The notes beneath the pieces are model-generated. The model saw only the letters and a list, made by a program, of their open reading frames with translations, was not told the origin of the DNA and did not search any database. This document shows, in pieces, positions 22,771 through 35,195 of a stretch of 64,000 bases of DNA. The first letter of the stretch is position 1; every line of letters starts with the position of its first letter. Origin of the DNA: Apiospora phragmitis (Eukaryota; Ascomycota; Sordariomycetes; Amphisphaeriales; Apiosporaceae); assembly GCA_038363925.1 (NCBI GenBank), contig JAQQWL010000008.1, positions 434,001 to 498,000 on the forward strand. Reading direction: 5' to 3'. A program made the translations under genes and the position numbers.

Positions 22771-23950
22771 ATGAGGCCGTCGACAAGTACTGCATTGCGC
22801 TTGGCGTCTGAGACGGACATTGTTCCCGACAGCACAGATACCGCCCGCACCGACGAAGACGACAGCATTTGTTTCATTAAGGCAAATCCACCACACACCC
22901 GCCGTGCCCGCCACCGTCTCCCCCATCCACGGCAGCGGCCCCCCGCCCGATCCCCCGAGCCCAGCCGCCGACAGCGCCGCCCAGCGCCTCGCGCGGCGCA
23001 AGAAGCAGGCCGAGCTGCTGCGCCAGGCCGCCGACATCCGCCAGTCGCAACAAGCCTCGTCCAGAAAGAAGCAGCAGCCGGGAGGGCAGGAGCCGAGGCC
23101 GAAGCCCCGGCGCTTCTGGAAGGACGTGAGCGTCAAGGAGGTCGACGGCGCGCTCGAGGTGCACCTCGACGCCCGGCCGCTGCGGCACCCGAGCACCAAG
23201 GCGGTCGTGCGGCTGCCGCCCAGCAAGCCGCTGCTCGCGGGCGCCCTGGCGCTCGAGTGGGACCTGCTGACGTCGGTGCAGCAGGCGACGCGGCAGCACC
23301 TGATCCCGCTGACGAGCCTGGTGTGCCGCGCCCTCGACATCGCCCAGGACGACGGGGTCGCCCACGCGGGCGCCGTCGAGAGCCTGCGCGCGGGCATCGC
23401 CAAGACCGTCCTGCGCTACCTCGACACGGACACGCTGCTCTGCTTCGCGCCGCCGCCCGCGAGCTACGACGTCGTCGAGGGCAAGGAGTCGCTGCGCGAG
23501 ACGCAGCAGCGCACCTACCAGGAGATCGTGGGCTACCTGACGAGCCGGGTCTGGCCGGGCGTCGAGATCGAGCCCGTGCTCGACGGCGACTCCCTCATGC
23601 CCAAGAGCCACAGCGAGGCCACGCGGGCCGTCGTCGAGGGCTGGGTCATGGGCCTCAGCGCGTGGGAGCTGGCCGGCTTGGAGAGGGGCGTGCTGGCCGG
23701 CAAGGGCCTGTTGGGCGCCGTGAGGTTGGTGGTCGAGTGGAGCGAAGACCCCGCCGGCCTCGGTTTCGGGGACGCGAACAAGAAGTTCGGTGTCGAGGAG
23801 GCGGCCAAGGCGGCCAGTTTGGAGGTCGATTGGCAGATCGGCAACTGGGGCGAGGTCGAGGATACCCATGATGTCGAGAAGGAGGATCTGAGACGCCAAC
23901 TCGGCAGTGTCGTGCTGCTCGTTTCTGGCACCGGCATGAAGTCAAGTTAA
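22771..23950 (+). CDS. atp12: ATP12, mitochondrial F1-ATPase assembly chaperone
   Basis: The long exon (22882-23950) encodes the whole Atp12 domain: RRFWKDVSVKEVDG, LEVHLDARPLRHP, LALEWDLL, HLIPLTSLVCRALD and the C-terminal VVEWSEDPAGLG region. Atp12 holds the F1 alpha subunit before it is built into ATP synthase in the mitochondrial matrix. The exon has no ATG near its 5' end, so a first exon is needed. The ATG at 22771 with a 76-nt intron (22806-22881) joins in phase and gives a basic presequence starting MRPSTSTALRLA, about 367 residues in all. The donor GTCTGA is not canonical, so the N-terminus is less certain than the body. The sequence is very GC-rich, which explains the long antisense open frames here. 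Confidence 0.88.
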
Positions 23951-24286
23951 ACGAAAGGAACCTTGCCCAACATTTCCATGGCATGTGTATATCATAGTGT
24001 ATAACCAATATATCATATGGAACACAAGACGAGCTTGTACGAAAGAACCAGTCATATCAATAGAAGGGACATAAGCATATGGGGTTTTGGCTGGGATTTC
24101 TCGGAGGTCTAAAGCGAATGCTAAGAGCACGATAAGGTCCAAAAGTGGCCAATATCGCTGCTTATGATGACCAAGAGAGAACTCATGTATCTTCTCCAAA
24201 GGCATACCAGCATTTCCGTTAGGTTTCTAGACAGCCTTGCCTTTCAGACCAACCACCAATGGCTGCGGGCTTCGCACTGGTCAGGT
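23951..24286. other. intergenic region between convergent genes
   Basis: Short AT-rich 3' flanks of ATP12 and the small secreted protein gene; nothing else seen. Confidence 0.6.
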
Positions 24287-24948
24287 CTAAGTGTTCGTGA
24301 AGACAGCCCAGTCAACAGTGGACTTCTCGCCCGACTCGTTCCAACACTTGAACCTGCCCTCCCACTGCATGACTCCCCGTCCGTAGTTCTTGGCGATGCT
24401 GGCGTAGATCTCGGTGGCGATGTCGTGGGTGCCAACCTTGGCACCCCACATGTTCGAGGTCTTGGTGCCGAAGACGCAGGTGCTGTGAATCATCATGCGG
24501 CACCAGTCGCCGTTGTCCTTGTAGTCCTGGGCGGCTCTTCCCTCAAAGTAGCCCTAAACAATCACGGTTGATTAGTTTCAACGCGCCGACATGTGACATC
24601 CAAAAATTTACTTACCTGGTTGTCGGGAAGAGACTCGACGTCGGCAATCCATTTGCAGTCGGCCACATTGGGCGAGCTGCTAGTTGTCTTGTCGGTGTAG
24701 TACTGGTTGTCCTCACATTCGTCGTTCTCGGAACCAGGGTGCCACGAGAGGCGCTTCCCGTGGCCGGAAGAGGAAGAGACAGCAGCGGCATTGGGCTCCG
24801 AGACAAAACGGACGCCGGCGGGGAGCTCCATGGCCATGATGGTGCCATCGAGCAGGGTGACGTTGCGGTAAGCCACAGGTGCGGGAATGGCTCCTGCGAG
24901 GGTAGTGGCTGTCATGCAAAGGAGCGACGTGATGGTGAGCTTCATCAT
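24287..24948 (-). CDS. small secreted cysteine-containing protein, effector-like
   Basis: Two exons, 24948-24616 and 24553-24287, joined in phase (GTAAGT donor, TTTAG acceptor); about 199 residues. The start is the first of two tandem ATGs, chosen because a typical signal peptide follows (MKLTITSLLCMTATTLAGA). After a propeptide-like segment with a KR site (about 65-66) there is a compact domain with five cysteines (DEC, ADC, DWC, STC, FKC) and the segment TCVFG...VGTHDIATEIYASI. The cysteine spacing and the SPxVxDC / TCxFG pattern remind me of Ecp2/Hce2-type secreted effectors, but the match is by eye and weak. It is likely extracellular; the function is unknown. Confidence 0.75.
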
Positions 24949-25767
24949 GTTGAGTGTAGCGTGGTGTAGTTTTCTTTTCATAGGTATGATGCAAAGGACA
25001 GTGCTTGCAGTATGACTGAGAAGTCGTTCACCTTTGTGGTGTAGAAAGTGAAGTGTTGGTTTTTCCCCCGCCGAGTAGCTGAGAGATGTGAAGGAGTTGA
25101 TAAAGCCTGGCAAGTGGTCTCGAACAAATGGGCTTTAACTTCCCTCAAAGGATGCAAGTGAGGAACTCAAGTTCATGGAAGCTGCAAGGGAGCTGCAATT
25201 TGTGTTAACAATTATTCATCTAAGTACGGATACGTTGGGCCCATTTCCCAGCCCAGAGCTCTGATGTTCATCTATCTCCCACGGAATGTGACGTTTTGTC
25301 ACACATCACCTCCCAACTCTCATTCTTTCTGGCCCTTGCATTGCAAACATATGGCAACGCTCCCGGCTGCCAGGAACATGGGTTGTAGGCGATGGCCTCA
25401 GTGGGCTAGGTGCAATTACACCTTAACAGCCAACTTGACTGTGACGTGACATTACAGTCGCTCTATAAAGAAAGATCCAACGAATATGTGAGAAATATAC
25501 TCTGTTTGAATGAAAACTGTTGGCTTCTGGAAACAGTATTTATTACCCATGACCTAGTCCAACGACCAATCAGAGAACGCGGTAAGGGAAATGTAGTCGT
25601 CCGTCAGGTTCCTAGTGGGTGGGTGGATGAGTCTGTGGACATTGGCAACCGGGACTCCACTCAATACCTAGTCAGCCCTTGACTTTTTTTATAGTCGAAA
25701 AAAAAAGAAATCTGCGTCTTCCTTTCTACAAAACAAAACCCCGGACACCTGTAGCAGCATAACCAAA
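24949..25767. other. divergent intergenic region
   Basis: Separates the starts of the small secreted protein (minus) and the EamA transporter (plus), so it holds two promoters. No gene recognised. Confidence 0.6.
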
Positions 25768-27541
25768 ATGTCATACGGAAGTACTCAAGGTCAAGCAGCT
25801 GTCCCGGCCCCCACGGATGCTGGTCTTTCGCCGACAGCGGCGACGGGCTTCTCCCATGATGACTCCGACGCCACTCATCACGATGTGCCGGCGGAAGCCG
25901 AGGGGCTGGAGTCGACGCCGGGAGCAACAACAGTATGGCAGAAACTGAAGGCCTTCCATGAGCGCAACTTCGGGTTGTTCTTGGTATTCCTAGCCGAGAT
26001 TTGCGCGTCCTTGGTCAGTCGGTCCCACGTTCACCGCTTCTCCGGGTAGCCTCAGCTCGGTATGCCCCTAGACTGAGACTGAAAGGGAAATGAGGTGCTG
26101 CGATAAGTCACTGACCATGAAAATGAGGAATAGATGACCATGACTACAAGACTCTTGGAGACTGGTTTCGAAACCAGATTCCACGCTCTGCAGATCATCT
26201 TCGTGAGGATGCTGGCCACGACCATCTTGGGCTCGCTATACATGTGGATCAAGAAGGTGCCCGACTTCCCCTTGGGCGACCGCAGCGTCCGGGGCCTTCT
26301 CGTCCTGCGGGGATGCGCCGGCTTCATGGGGTTGTCCTGTTCTTACTGTAAGTCTAGAGCCTCTACTTGTGCATTGACGAAGTCAATGGTCGTTTGCTCA
26401 ACATAACCTACTCTCTCCCTAGATTCGCTATCGTATTTGAACATATCCGACTCTACTGTCATCAGCTTCCTCGTACCCACCGTGACAGCATTCATCTGCT
26501 TCATTGCTCTGAGAGTAGGCTCGCTCAAACAACTTTTGCGTATGATTTAAGTAATCTTACCGTCTGACAAACCACTATAGGAACCGTTCACCATCAACGA
26601 AGCTTCGGCCGGCCTCATCGCCTTCATCGGCGTACTCTTCATCGCTCGCCCAACTTTCCTGTTTTCCGCGAACGAGGTCGAGCCTACTACTGCCGCCAGA
26701 GCGCTTTGGCTCGCTTCGGAGACCCCCGAAGACGGCGGCGGTAGTGGTTTCATCCCCCCGGTGATCGCCACGCCCGAGGAGCGGTCCCTAGCTGTCCTCT
26801 TGGGCGTCCTCGGCACGTTCGGCGCCGCCGCGGCCTACTCGACGATCCGCGTCATCGGGAAGCGCGCGCACTCGCTCGTCAGCGTCAACTACTTCGCCGT
26901 CCTGGCGACGGTGGGGTCCTGTCTCATCATCCTCGTCCACCCCGAGCTGGAGTTCAAGCTTCCGGAGAATGCTATGCAATGGTATGTCGCTGTCTGTCTG
27001 GTCCAACCTCCACCCCCACTCTTCATTTACCATTCTTGAAGGTGAACAGAAAAAGGAGAAAAGAAGAAGAAGAGAAACATGCAGCTAACTTTCCCTTGTC
27101 AGGTTTCTTCTTGTTGCCATCGGCGTTGCTGGGTTCCTGCTCCAGTTCCTCTTGACGGAGGGTTTGCAAAGAGAGAAAGCCGGCCGCGCGACGAACCTCA
27201 TTGTACGTTTCTCGCTACCCCCTTGCACAACATTTGGTTTTCGCTACTAGCACTGACAGCATTGCTTTTTTGCTTCGTCACAGTATACCCAGCTCGTCTT
27301 CGCCCTGATCCTGGAGCGCATCGTCTGGGGCACGACACCGTCGGGATGGAGTCTCCTTGGCGCCGCCCTCATCATCGGTGCAGCGCTCTGGGTGATGTTG
27401 CAGAAGAACCAGGGGCCCAGCCCGACGGTCGACGTGGCCAAGCAGCAGTCCGAAAGTCGGGCCGTAGACGAAGAGAGCAGCCTACTCGGGCGATCCGCCG
27501 AGACCGGCGAGGATACTACTGCTGCCACCACGAGGCGGTGA
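25768..27541 (+). CDS. DMT-superfamily transporter with EamA domains (SLC35G-like)
   Basis: Six exons: 25768-26013, 26134-26347, 26423-26514, 26581-26981, 27103-27202 and 27284-27541, all in phase, about 436 residues. A hydrophilic acidic N-terminus (residues 1-68) precedes some ten membrane segments in two EamA repeats: the first around LLVLRGCAGFMGLSCSYY and the second ending ALILERIVWG...LIIGAALWVM. The RG...G and FAL.LER patterns are typical of the SLC35G/YdcZ-like branch of drug/metabolite transporters. The tail carries dileucine-like SSLLGR, which could direct sorting to an endosomal or vacuolar membrane. The substrate is unknown. No frame break. Confidence 0.88.
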
Positions 27542-28163
27542 AGCTTATAGGTTCTTTGTTACTGGCTGTTGGGTACGACGCTGCGCCGTGACGATGCAGG
27601 TTTTGCCTCGGTAGTTACTTCGGTCTCTGCAGACTGCATATCACACAATCTGAGTAAGCCCTTGGTGGGTGTGAAGGATGCGCTATCTGCGGGGAACTTT
27701 GGTGCTCGGCTTGATCCGCTCGTAAGCCTTGTCGCGAGAGTGCAGTCGCCATGACGGCGATACAGTATACCTTCCTTGAGCTTTGAATGACCGTGCCTAT
27801 TTACACTAGACTAGAAATTTGATGAATACCAGAGCACAAGTATAAGGACTAGTTACTATATAATATATACCATCAAGTATATCGTGTGAACGTCTGAAAC
27901 AATACCCTAAATAAATAAATGATACCTGGACCGCTCGTTTGTATTGGGCCCCCTCCAAACACCAACACCGAAGACTTTGGTGAACTGAAAAAAGAAAACT
28001 CCGTTGCTCATGAAATGGTATCAAACTTAACCAACCACCGAATGAGCAGAAACACAAGAGGGGATTTGGTTTTTTCTGGATGCAGACCGGTGAGAACGAA
28101 GGAGCACCTCGTGGTCCTTTTTTTAAACCTCCAGCCCCCCTCTCTTCCTTATCCCTCGGTACC
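27542..28163. other. intergenic region between convergent genes
   Basis: AT-rich 3' flanks; nothing else recognised. Confidence 0.6.
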
Positions 28164-29491
28164 TCATCGCCTCATGGCCATGCCCAGGAACAGCACCGGC
28201 TCGAGCGCGACGACCCTCCGCCTCGCCGCCTGGAGGGTCTCGACGACATGCTCGCCGAGGCCGCCGTGCTGCGCGAGGAACTCGAGGCGGGCGGCCCAGA
28301 GGGACCAGCGGGCGCGCCCGCGGTGGAGCGCGATGGCGGCGGCAGCCTTCGTGTTGGTGTTGGTGTTGTTGTTGAAGGCGCGCCGGGGGACCAGGATGAG
28401 GCGCTCGTGGAACTTCTCGCCCGCGACGGCCAGGTACTGCGCCGCGATCAGCACCTTGCAGCCGCGGACGGCCGGCGACGTGGGGAGCGGGTCCGTCTCA
28501 GACCCTCGACGATTTGGTCCGCGGGCAGGCCGTAGGGGTTGGTCCGCTGGTCCAGGATGCCGGCCTCGACGCACCGCGCCTTGAACATACTGAAGTTGAC
28601 CCAGGCCTCGCACTGCTGGCGGAACGTGGCGGAGGAGGAGCCTTCCGAGTCGTCCGCTGTAAAACACCACGGGGATGTAGACCCCCTCTTGTTAGTGGAA
28701 CGGTACCCTCTCTCCATCTTTTTCCTTTGTTTGCACCTCATTCTGGGAAATGCCATCTTCCGGCTCGGAAAGCCCGGAAATGGTGGAGAAAGGCATAGGA
28801 GGAGCTGGGGTCTACGTACGATAGCAATTCCTTGTCTCCTCGTGCAATACATCGAAGAAATCAGGATCGTTGATATATGGTATATACTCATTCTACCATT
28901 CGCAGTCAGCTCAAGCACTTATGCGCATCATGGTCAAAGTCCAGTGTTTGCCCGCGCGCACGAGCGGCCGAAATTTGTCGTCTAAGAGGAAAGCGCAGAT
29001 CGAAATAGATAAGAAAATAAACCAGAATGAAAAGTCTCATGTACCGAGTTCAGCTTGAAGGACCGCGGCGGGAGCTTGCGGAGCTCGACGAGCAGCTCAA
29101 AGAGCCGGACGTGCTGGGCGCTGTCGTGGGCGAGCAGCGGGGCCAGCTCGAAGATGAGGTTGTACACGAGGTGCACGAAGTCGGCGAGGCCCTCGTCGCC
29201 GCCGTGCTTGAGCATGGAGCGCTGCGGGAGCCAGCCGTCGGCGAAGGCCTGGTCGATGGCGGCGGCGGCATCGTGCGCCGCGTTGACGGCGTTGGAGCGC
29301 AGCAGGTCGCGGAAGATGCTCATGAAGGTGCCGTCGACCGGGTCGAACCGCCGGTTCCGCTCCGTCTCCAGGTAGGCAACCCATGTGGATTGTCCTTGCT
29401 GGTCATCATCGTCATCATCGTCATCATCGTCACTATGCGTGGCCGGCTTCTGCTGCTGCTGCTCCTGCTGTTTGTGTAATTGTTGTTGTTG

Positions 29492-29534
<43 letters not shown>

Positions 29535-29590
29535 TCCTTGTGGTGACAGTCGGGCTCGGGCTCGGGCTTGGACTGGGTGTCAATCTCCAT
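28164..29590 (-). CDS. DUF3632-like protein with polyQ and polyD tracts (frame broken once)
   Basis: Starts at the ATG at 29590. Near the N-terminus lie a polyglutamine run (about 17 Gln, mixed CAG and CAA codons, 29464-29531) and a run of ten aspartates. An alpha-helical region follows (FMSIFRDLLRSN, FVHLVYNLIFELAPLL, LFELLVELRKLP). After an intron with a weak donor (best phase fit 29023/28656) comes a second half with WVNFSMFKARC and VLIAAQYLAVAGEKF. This layout fits the fungal DUF3632 family, whose function is unknown. The frame breaks near 28514, where one base appears to be missing from a GGG/CCC run. With it restored the two exons add up to about 353 residues in phase. Repeat length may vary between strains. 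Confidence 0.65.
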
Positions 29591-32500
29591 AGCGCCCGGC
29601 CTCAAAGTGGTTGCAGGTTGGTTGAAAGTTGGGATTGTATATCGAAATCCAATGAACTATGACGGATGGAGTAAAGGGCGAGTGAGAGTATATTTAAATG
29701 CAGGGATAGCTGTTCCAAGGGAAAAGCACTTGTAAAAAAAAGGTGGAAATCGTCTTTAATGAGCCGAGCTACCATCAAATCAATGCTTTCCAATGGCAAT
29801 CGTTGGGATGACAAAGCCGGCTTGACTGGAATACATTCGGACGGACTTTGCGACAAGCCCGCTTGCATGCGATGGACAGACAGGCCAGACTCAAGACTCG
29901 GGAGTCGAAATTGACGTGTGTGTGTGTGTGTGTGCGTGCGTGTTCGTGTTACGTTCTTTCGTTCTCTCGCACTCACGCTCTTTTCTTTTCGGCTCCTTTC
30001 CTATTCGCTTCCCTTCTTTTTCATGTTCTTGACCTCACCGGATTGACTGAGACCTTTCCCGTTAACTCCGTTAAATATATTAGAAGAGAGGAGAACTGGC
30101 GCTTGGCGACTGGATCAACGACAATCGGACGATTTCTAACGATTACTGACGACGCTTAGGAAACACCGCAACTTCGGGGCCAAGTCGCAAAAAGGGCACC
30201 TTCGGACTATATATACTATTTATGGGGGGTATATTAGGTAAAGAAGTACTCCGTACCAGCACCGGCGCACACCCTCCAGTCTCTCTACATTACATGGATA
30301 ATAGGTGACAGACCGTGGGGCGGGCTGCAAGGAGGGGAGAGGAGAGGGGGAGAAACACACTGCATCGGTACGTTTTCTCTGTCATATGTTGCGGCCGGCG
30401 CGTTTTTGGGTCTTACTGAGATCCCCGACCGCCGAATCCAGCCTGCCTACGCCTGTCAGCCTGATATTTCCCTGCTCTCTTTCCCCCCTTCTGCTTCTTG
30501 TCAGACTGGTGACTGGCGCTCGCTTTAGGCAATTTTGGGAATTTTCCCTACTTTACCTCAGCTGTCATCATGTTGCAGCTACGACGAAGGATCATTATCC
30601 TCGTCCCCTGCAGCTAGATCCTAGAAATGCGCAAGACTCCCAGTGCCCTGATTCGCGCCCCTTCGGTTCCCAAGTCTCTGGTTGGCCCTAGCAAGGATTA
30701 GAATTGACAAAGGTTGCTAACGAGCATATAGGTTACGGGATGGGCAGGTAGCATAATGTAAGTTGTCCAGCTGAATTCCTCGCTCACCGAGCCCGTATGT
30801 TCGTTCTCGCAACGATTGGCTTGTTGATGTGCCGCAAAATCTTACAAAGTCAAGACTAGTCAATAGGCAGAGATGATTGCACATATACGTACTCCTTCAG
30901 CTCTAATTGCGGGCAAATTGGAGAACAAATTGCATAGTATGAGTTGTCTGGTGCTCTATAATTCCATTGCATTCGTATACAGAATGCTCCGTCGGTGCCA
31001 CGAAGTCGACCTTCCAAAGTTCTGAGGATGTCAGCCGTGTCCTTGCCGGCCACGTTCAACTCCGGAATAAAGGGAATATTGATCCTATGACCTAAAATGT
31101 ATAAAGTGGTTGCCATTACAGCGAGGTGGCCCATCAATAGTAGGAACAGGCTGAGATCTTCAATACGGACGCCTCCAACAATTGATCACGCCTCAACATG
31201 CTGTGTTACCATGGTATATCCATATGGGAATATAGCCCAGCCGACGACGTTTCTTATACCGCGATACTGAAAACTGGTTCCATTATGCGAAGCAACTTGG
31301 CCCTCGACGTAAGGCTGATATATGTAGCTCAAATTCGCCTCTGCCTGCTTCCGTTTATGGACCGGTGGATTTATAAGGTACTACAGCCTGACACGATACA
31401 CTCGACATGTGCAAACGAGTGCCACCAGCAGACAGTATACAAAATAGTATCCGGTCGACCGTAGTATTGTTTAAGCATACCCGGAGAAGCATGTACTTGA
31501 ACGGCCCACATTCCTGCCGTTTCCGACCACGGGTAGGCAGTATTCGTGGCATACATATAAGTAGTCATATCATCCACGTATAGCGGACAAAGAGAGCCGG
31601 ACCGGCCGTGTTGGAGCTACAAAGACCAAGGTAGGCCAGGCCTATCAGGCCACGGACCTGAGGCTAACATGGTTTCTGGCTGATTATTTGCTATAACAGC
31701 CACGATTAACGAACCTGACTAGAAAACGCCCGTTCGGGGCATTGCTGACGAATAAACAAATCTTTCTCTCCGGCCCTGGCTCTCCGGGGTGGAAAAATAA
31801 GGAGGGGAATCAAAAGGAACTAAATGCCGAATCTCACAGTAGTTTCTCTCGATCGTATGATCCCGGCCCATTGCCTTCTCAGCAGTATCCCCGGTGGGTT
31901 GTTCCCGAGGGGTTGTCTGCGTACAGTAGGAGTCTTCAGAAAAGCGAGTTTTGCATACTCTCGATAGCCAGAGCATACCTTACATGCAACAATTAGTCTC
32001 AATGAGCATCTGCAGCAAGGTCAGCCGATATTCTCGCCCGTAACGTTCTCATCGGAGATTAGGATACTCCGTCGGAGTAACTTGTTGAGTCCTCTTGTGA
32101 TTCGTGCCATATTATGTGGACAGTCGTTGATATAAGCGAACCGCACATGCCCTTTCCCGATATTTATGTCAGATATCAACTACAAGGTTGCGCTCAAGTC
32201 AAGGCTGGTACAACACGCAAGACCGCAAAGTGTTGCACTCTTTGGAGTCCGATGCGAAGACTGCATAGCTGGGCTGCGTGTAACGGATGTAAACGGCCTC
32301 GCGATACCGGAATACAGCAATTGGTGGATGGCGCCGCGGGTGGATTGTAACAAGAAGCTTTACACAACTGGAGGGATATCTCTTTCAAAATCCCCGCAAG
32401 GACTGTATCATTATGACTCTAGACAAAAGCTGTGCTAACTGTCAAACGACTTGTAAGTGTGCTAACCACGGCCAACGTTCTATGGCCCGAGAGGAGACAG

Positions 32501-32706
32501 GAACCAGCTAATCGACAGCCTCTACTTGTAGTCGCTATTATTCCTTCGCAATTCCAAACACAGATGAAGACTCTGAACTCCAATGGCTCGAATACCCATC
32601 GTAAGCCTGAAGAACGTCGTTCACTCTTTTCAAGGTATCATTTCGCAGTAATAAAGAAATCGTAAAAAATGCGAAGGTTGGTTTTGGGTTCCGACTAGCC
32701 AATTGT
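29591..32706. other. 3.1-kb gene-poor region
   Basis: Left part is the leader and promoter of the DUF3632-like gene and includes a TG dinucleotide run at 29915-29942. The rest (30.3-32.7 kb) has only short frames without motifs or splice support. No gene recognised. Confidence 0.5.
29915..29942. repeat. TG/TGCG microsatellite
   Basis: A run of about eleven TG units passes into TGCG units, 330 bases upstream of the DUF3632-like start. Confidence 0.85.
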
Positions 32707-35195
32707 CTACCTGAATCGAGCTCGGCAGCGGCCCATAACCTCTCCTTGGCATACGAGTTCGGCGCTGAACTCGGATCCGTCAAGGGTCAGATAAATGTCA
32801 AAGTAGACTCGGTAGAAAGTCCCCTGAGGGGTATCCATGCGCTCGAAGTCCTTCTCGAGGTTCTTGCGAGACAAATCCGACGTAAGTGTGACCACTTCCT
32901 TGATGCCTACATTTTCGGTTAGTCGTAGTTTTAACGATGAGCAGTTCAAGGCAACTTACGAGGATCCTTGGTGTATTCTGGGCAGACATCGTCATCGCAA
33001 GCATAAAGAATATCTTCATACATGAGAGTGGCGCCGGGGGCCACTTGGCGGAAGAAGGAAACCTTGACCGGCTCGCCAATCTTGACCTTTTGGCCCTTCT
33101 GCACGAAGATCTGCCTGGTGAATTTGCAACGGTCCTTGCCGTCGAGAGAGGGCACACGGTAAGCCTCGGGGTGGTAACCCTCCTTGAAGGGCTGCAGTGT
33201 TGCCATGAGATAATGACGACGGGCAACACGATGCGTGACAACACGCTCGGTAATACCGGCGGTTACCGCACCCTTGACGATAGCAGCGACCGAGTCCATG
33301 GGCCGGACTACCTTGGCCTGGAATTGAGGCGGCACATGTAGCTTGATTTGCTGGAAGAGGTACTCGGATGCACCGAATCCACCGACAACCAGGATGTTCT
33401 GCAGTGTTCTATTCTGTGCCTGAATAGCGATGATCTGGTTTCGTACAAGTTCGAGGATTCGGTTCACAACAGGTTCGAAGCATTGCAAGATTTCCTCGTT
33501 GGTAAAGGTCATGTAACCTTCTTCGATGCCAGCCTCGGGGAATTCAGCCTCGATGCCCACATCGACAGCCCACTTTTGGCCGTTGTTACGGAAGTCAGCT
33601 TTGATACGGTTCTCGAAGTCCATTATACACTTGGCGTAAACCCGGCCAGCGGTTTTGGAGCCATCGGGAAGCTTCATCTTCCGGATCTTGGTGCGCAAGA
33701 TATTGCTGAAGTTTCTGTTGAGCGCAGTCGAACCGCAGGAGTCACCAGATCCTGCTGTGCATTCTGCTACTGTGAAGGGGTTTTCATCCTCGACTTCGTA
33801 AGCAATCAAATCGACAGTGCCACCACCGCAATCAACGATAAGGACTGCATCATGGACCTTGATGTTAAGTAGGCCAGTCTTGGAACAGAACAGTGCTGCA
33901 GCCTCGGGCTCACTGACCAACGTCAACCGGTTGTCGTTCTCGTCTCTTAGAAAGCCAGCCTGGATGGCAGCAGCACGAGTGGCAGCCTTGCCAGCATCGT
34001 TCCAAATGGCTGGTACCGTCAGATAGTATCGAATATTGCGCTCTTCTCTGTTGAAGACTTCTCCCAACGTCTTCTGCAAGGCAGCTCGCATAGCCTGCCG
34101 CAATTTGAACAGGTAGTCGGCCGCGACGTCGATCTCCGACTTCCCGGGGGGCAAAGGTGGCAGGTTAATCGGATCGATGTAGGTGTTCCCGACAACATGA
34201 GTTGGAGCTTGAACCATTCGACCTTCTGCACACCAGGCTTGGGGTAACCGGTCGGTGCTAGAGCGTCGGCGATATCAGGGCCCCAGCCAACCACCTTTTG
34301 GTACTGGTCATAGTAGAGTACGGTAGGAATCTAGTATTTTTTAGTCAGCTTTGCCTTATTCTCAAACCATGCGGGCTATCAAACAGCACTGTACCTTTTG
34401 TTTCGTGTAGGAGCCGGCACCTGGCCATTCAGTGATAATGTCTTCTTTGGCCTCGTTGTTGGTAGCGAAAGCGAAAGCTACGCCCGAGAATGTGGTGCCC
34501 TACATGATTGAATTAGTCGACGGCTGACGAGCAAACCACGCTGTGTGGTGAAGTTAAGAACGCACAAAGTCAATCCCGACAATCAGCTGTGCCTTGCTGC
34601 GGCTGCTGCCCTCTACTTCGGCAGCTGGCCGACCGAATTGCTGCATGGCTGAGCCTTGGTTTTGCGGAGGAGCAGGTGGAGGATATCCAGTCGCCCCAGC
34701 GTAGCCGGGAGGACCGCCCTGGATGGGCGGAGGACCACCGGGTTGCATCTGCATTTGAGGAGGATAGCCTGGAACGGGAGCGCCTGTGTTGATAGGTGGA
34801 GGGCCGCCGACCATCTGCGACGGAGGAGTACGAGCTGGTCCTTGGACAGCTTGTGGGCTCATGCGCCCAACGGGAGGAGGATGACCACCGGGGTTGAAGT
34901 TCGCAGTATAGCTGGGAGGTCGAGGGCCAGCGCCAGGATGGTTCATGGTTTGTTGGAGACTCTGTTGCGACGACGAGGAAGCGATGGAGGGGGCGGGACC
35001 GGGACGGGGAAACTGCTGCTGTATTTGAGGGGGACCTGGTTGGCCGGTAGAAATGGCCGATGGGCCTTGACCTGAAGGTGGGGGGGTCGCGCTCGTCGGA
35101 GGTGCAATGTTGTCTTGAGACGGCGGGATGCTGGCAGTGGACTTACGTTTCCCAAACCCTAGGCCTTTAAAGCGAGAGTTCAAGGATGAACTCAT
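32707..35195 (-). CDS. Hsp70-like ATPase, HSPA12 type, with disordered N-terminus (frame broken once)
   Basis: Four exons: 35195-34566, 34499-34395, 34330-32960 and 32906-32707. Residues 1-200 are a Pro/Gln/Gly-rich disordered extension. The Hsp70 nucleotide-binding domain follows: phosphate-1 motif GIDFGTTFSGVAF across the first intron, LTVPAIWND, SEPEAAALF, VDCGGGTVDLIAYEV and the adenosine motif ILVVGGFGASEYL. There is no canonical Hsp70 substrate-binding domain, as in HSPA12 proteins. Substrates and function in fungi are unclear; the protein is probably cytosolic. One base is missing at 34188-34190 (CCC on plus), breaking the frame inside the conserved LMLSGNTYIDP segment. Restoring it makes all exon lengths agree and gives about 768 residues. 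Confidence 0.9.

Noticed and set aside
22877..23899. 340-codon antisense frame over ATP12, with similar Arg-rich frames over the oxidase, PPTase and acetyltransferase genes
   Set aside because: Shadows of GC-rich coding exons; the opposite strand carries complete, recognisable domains.
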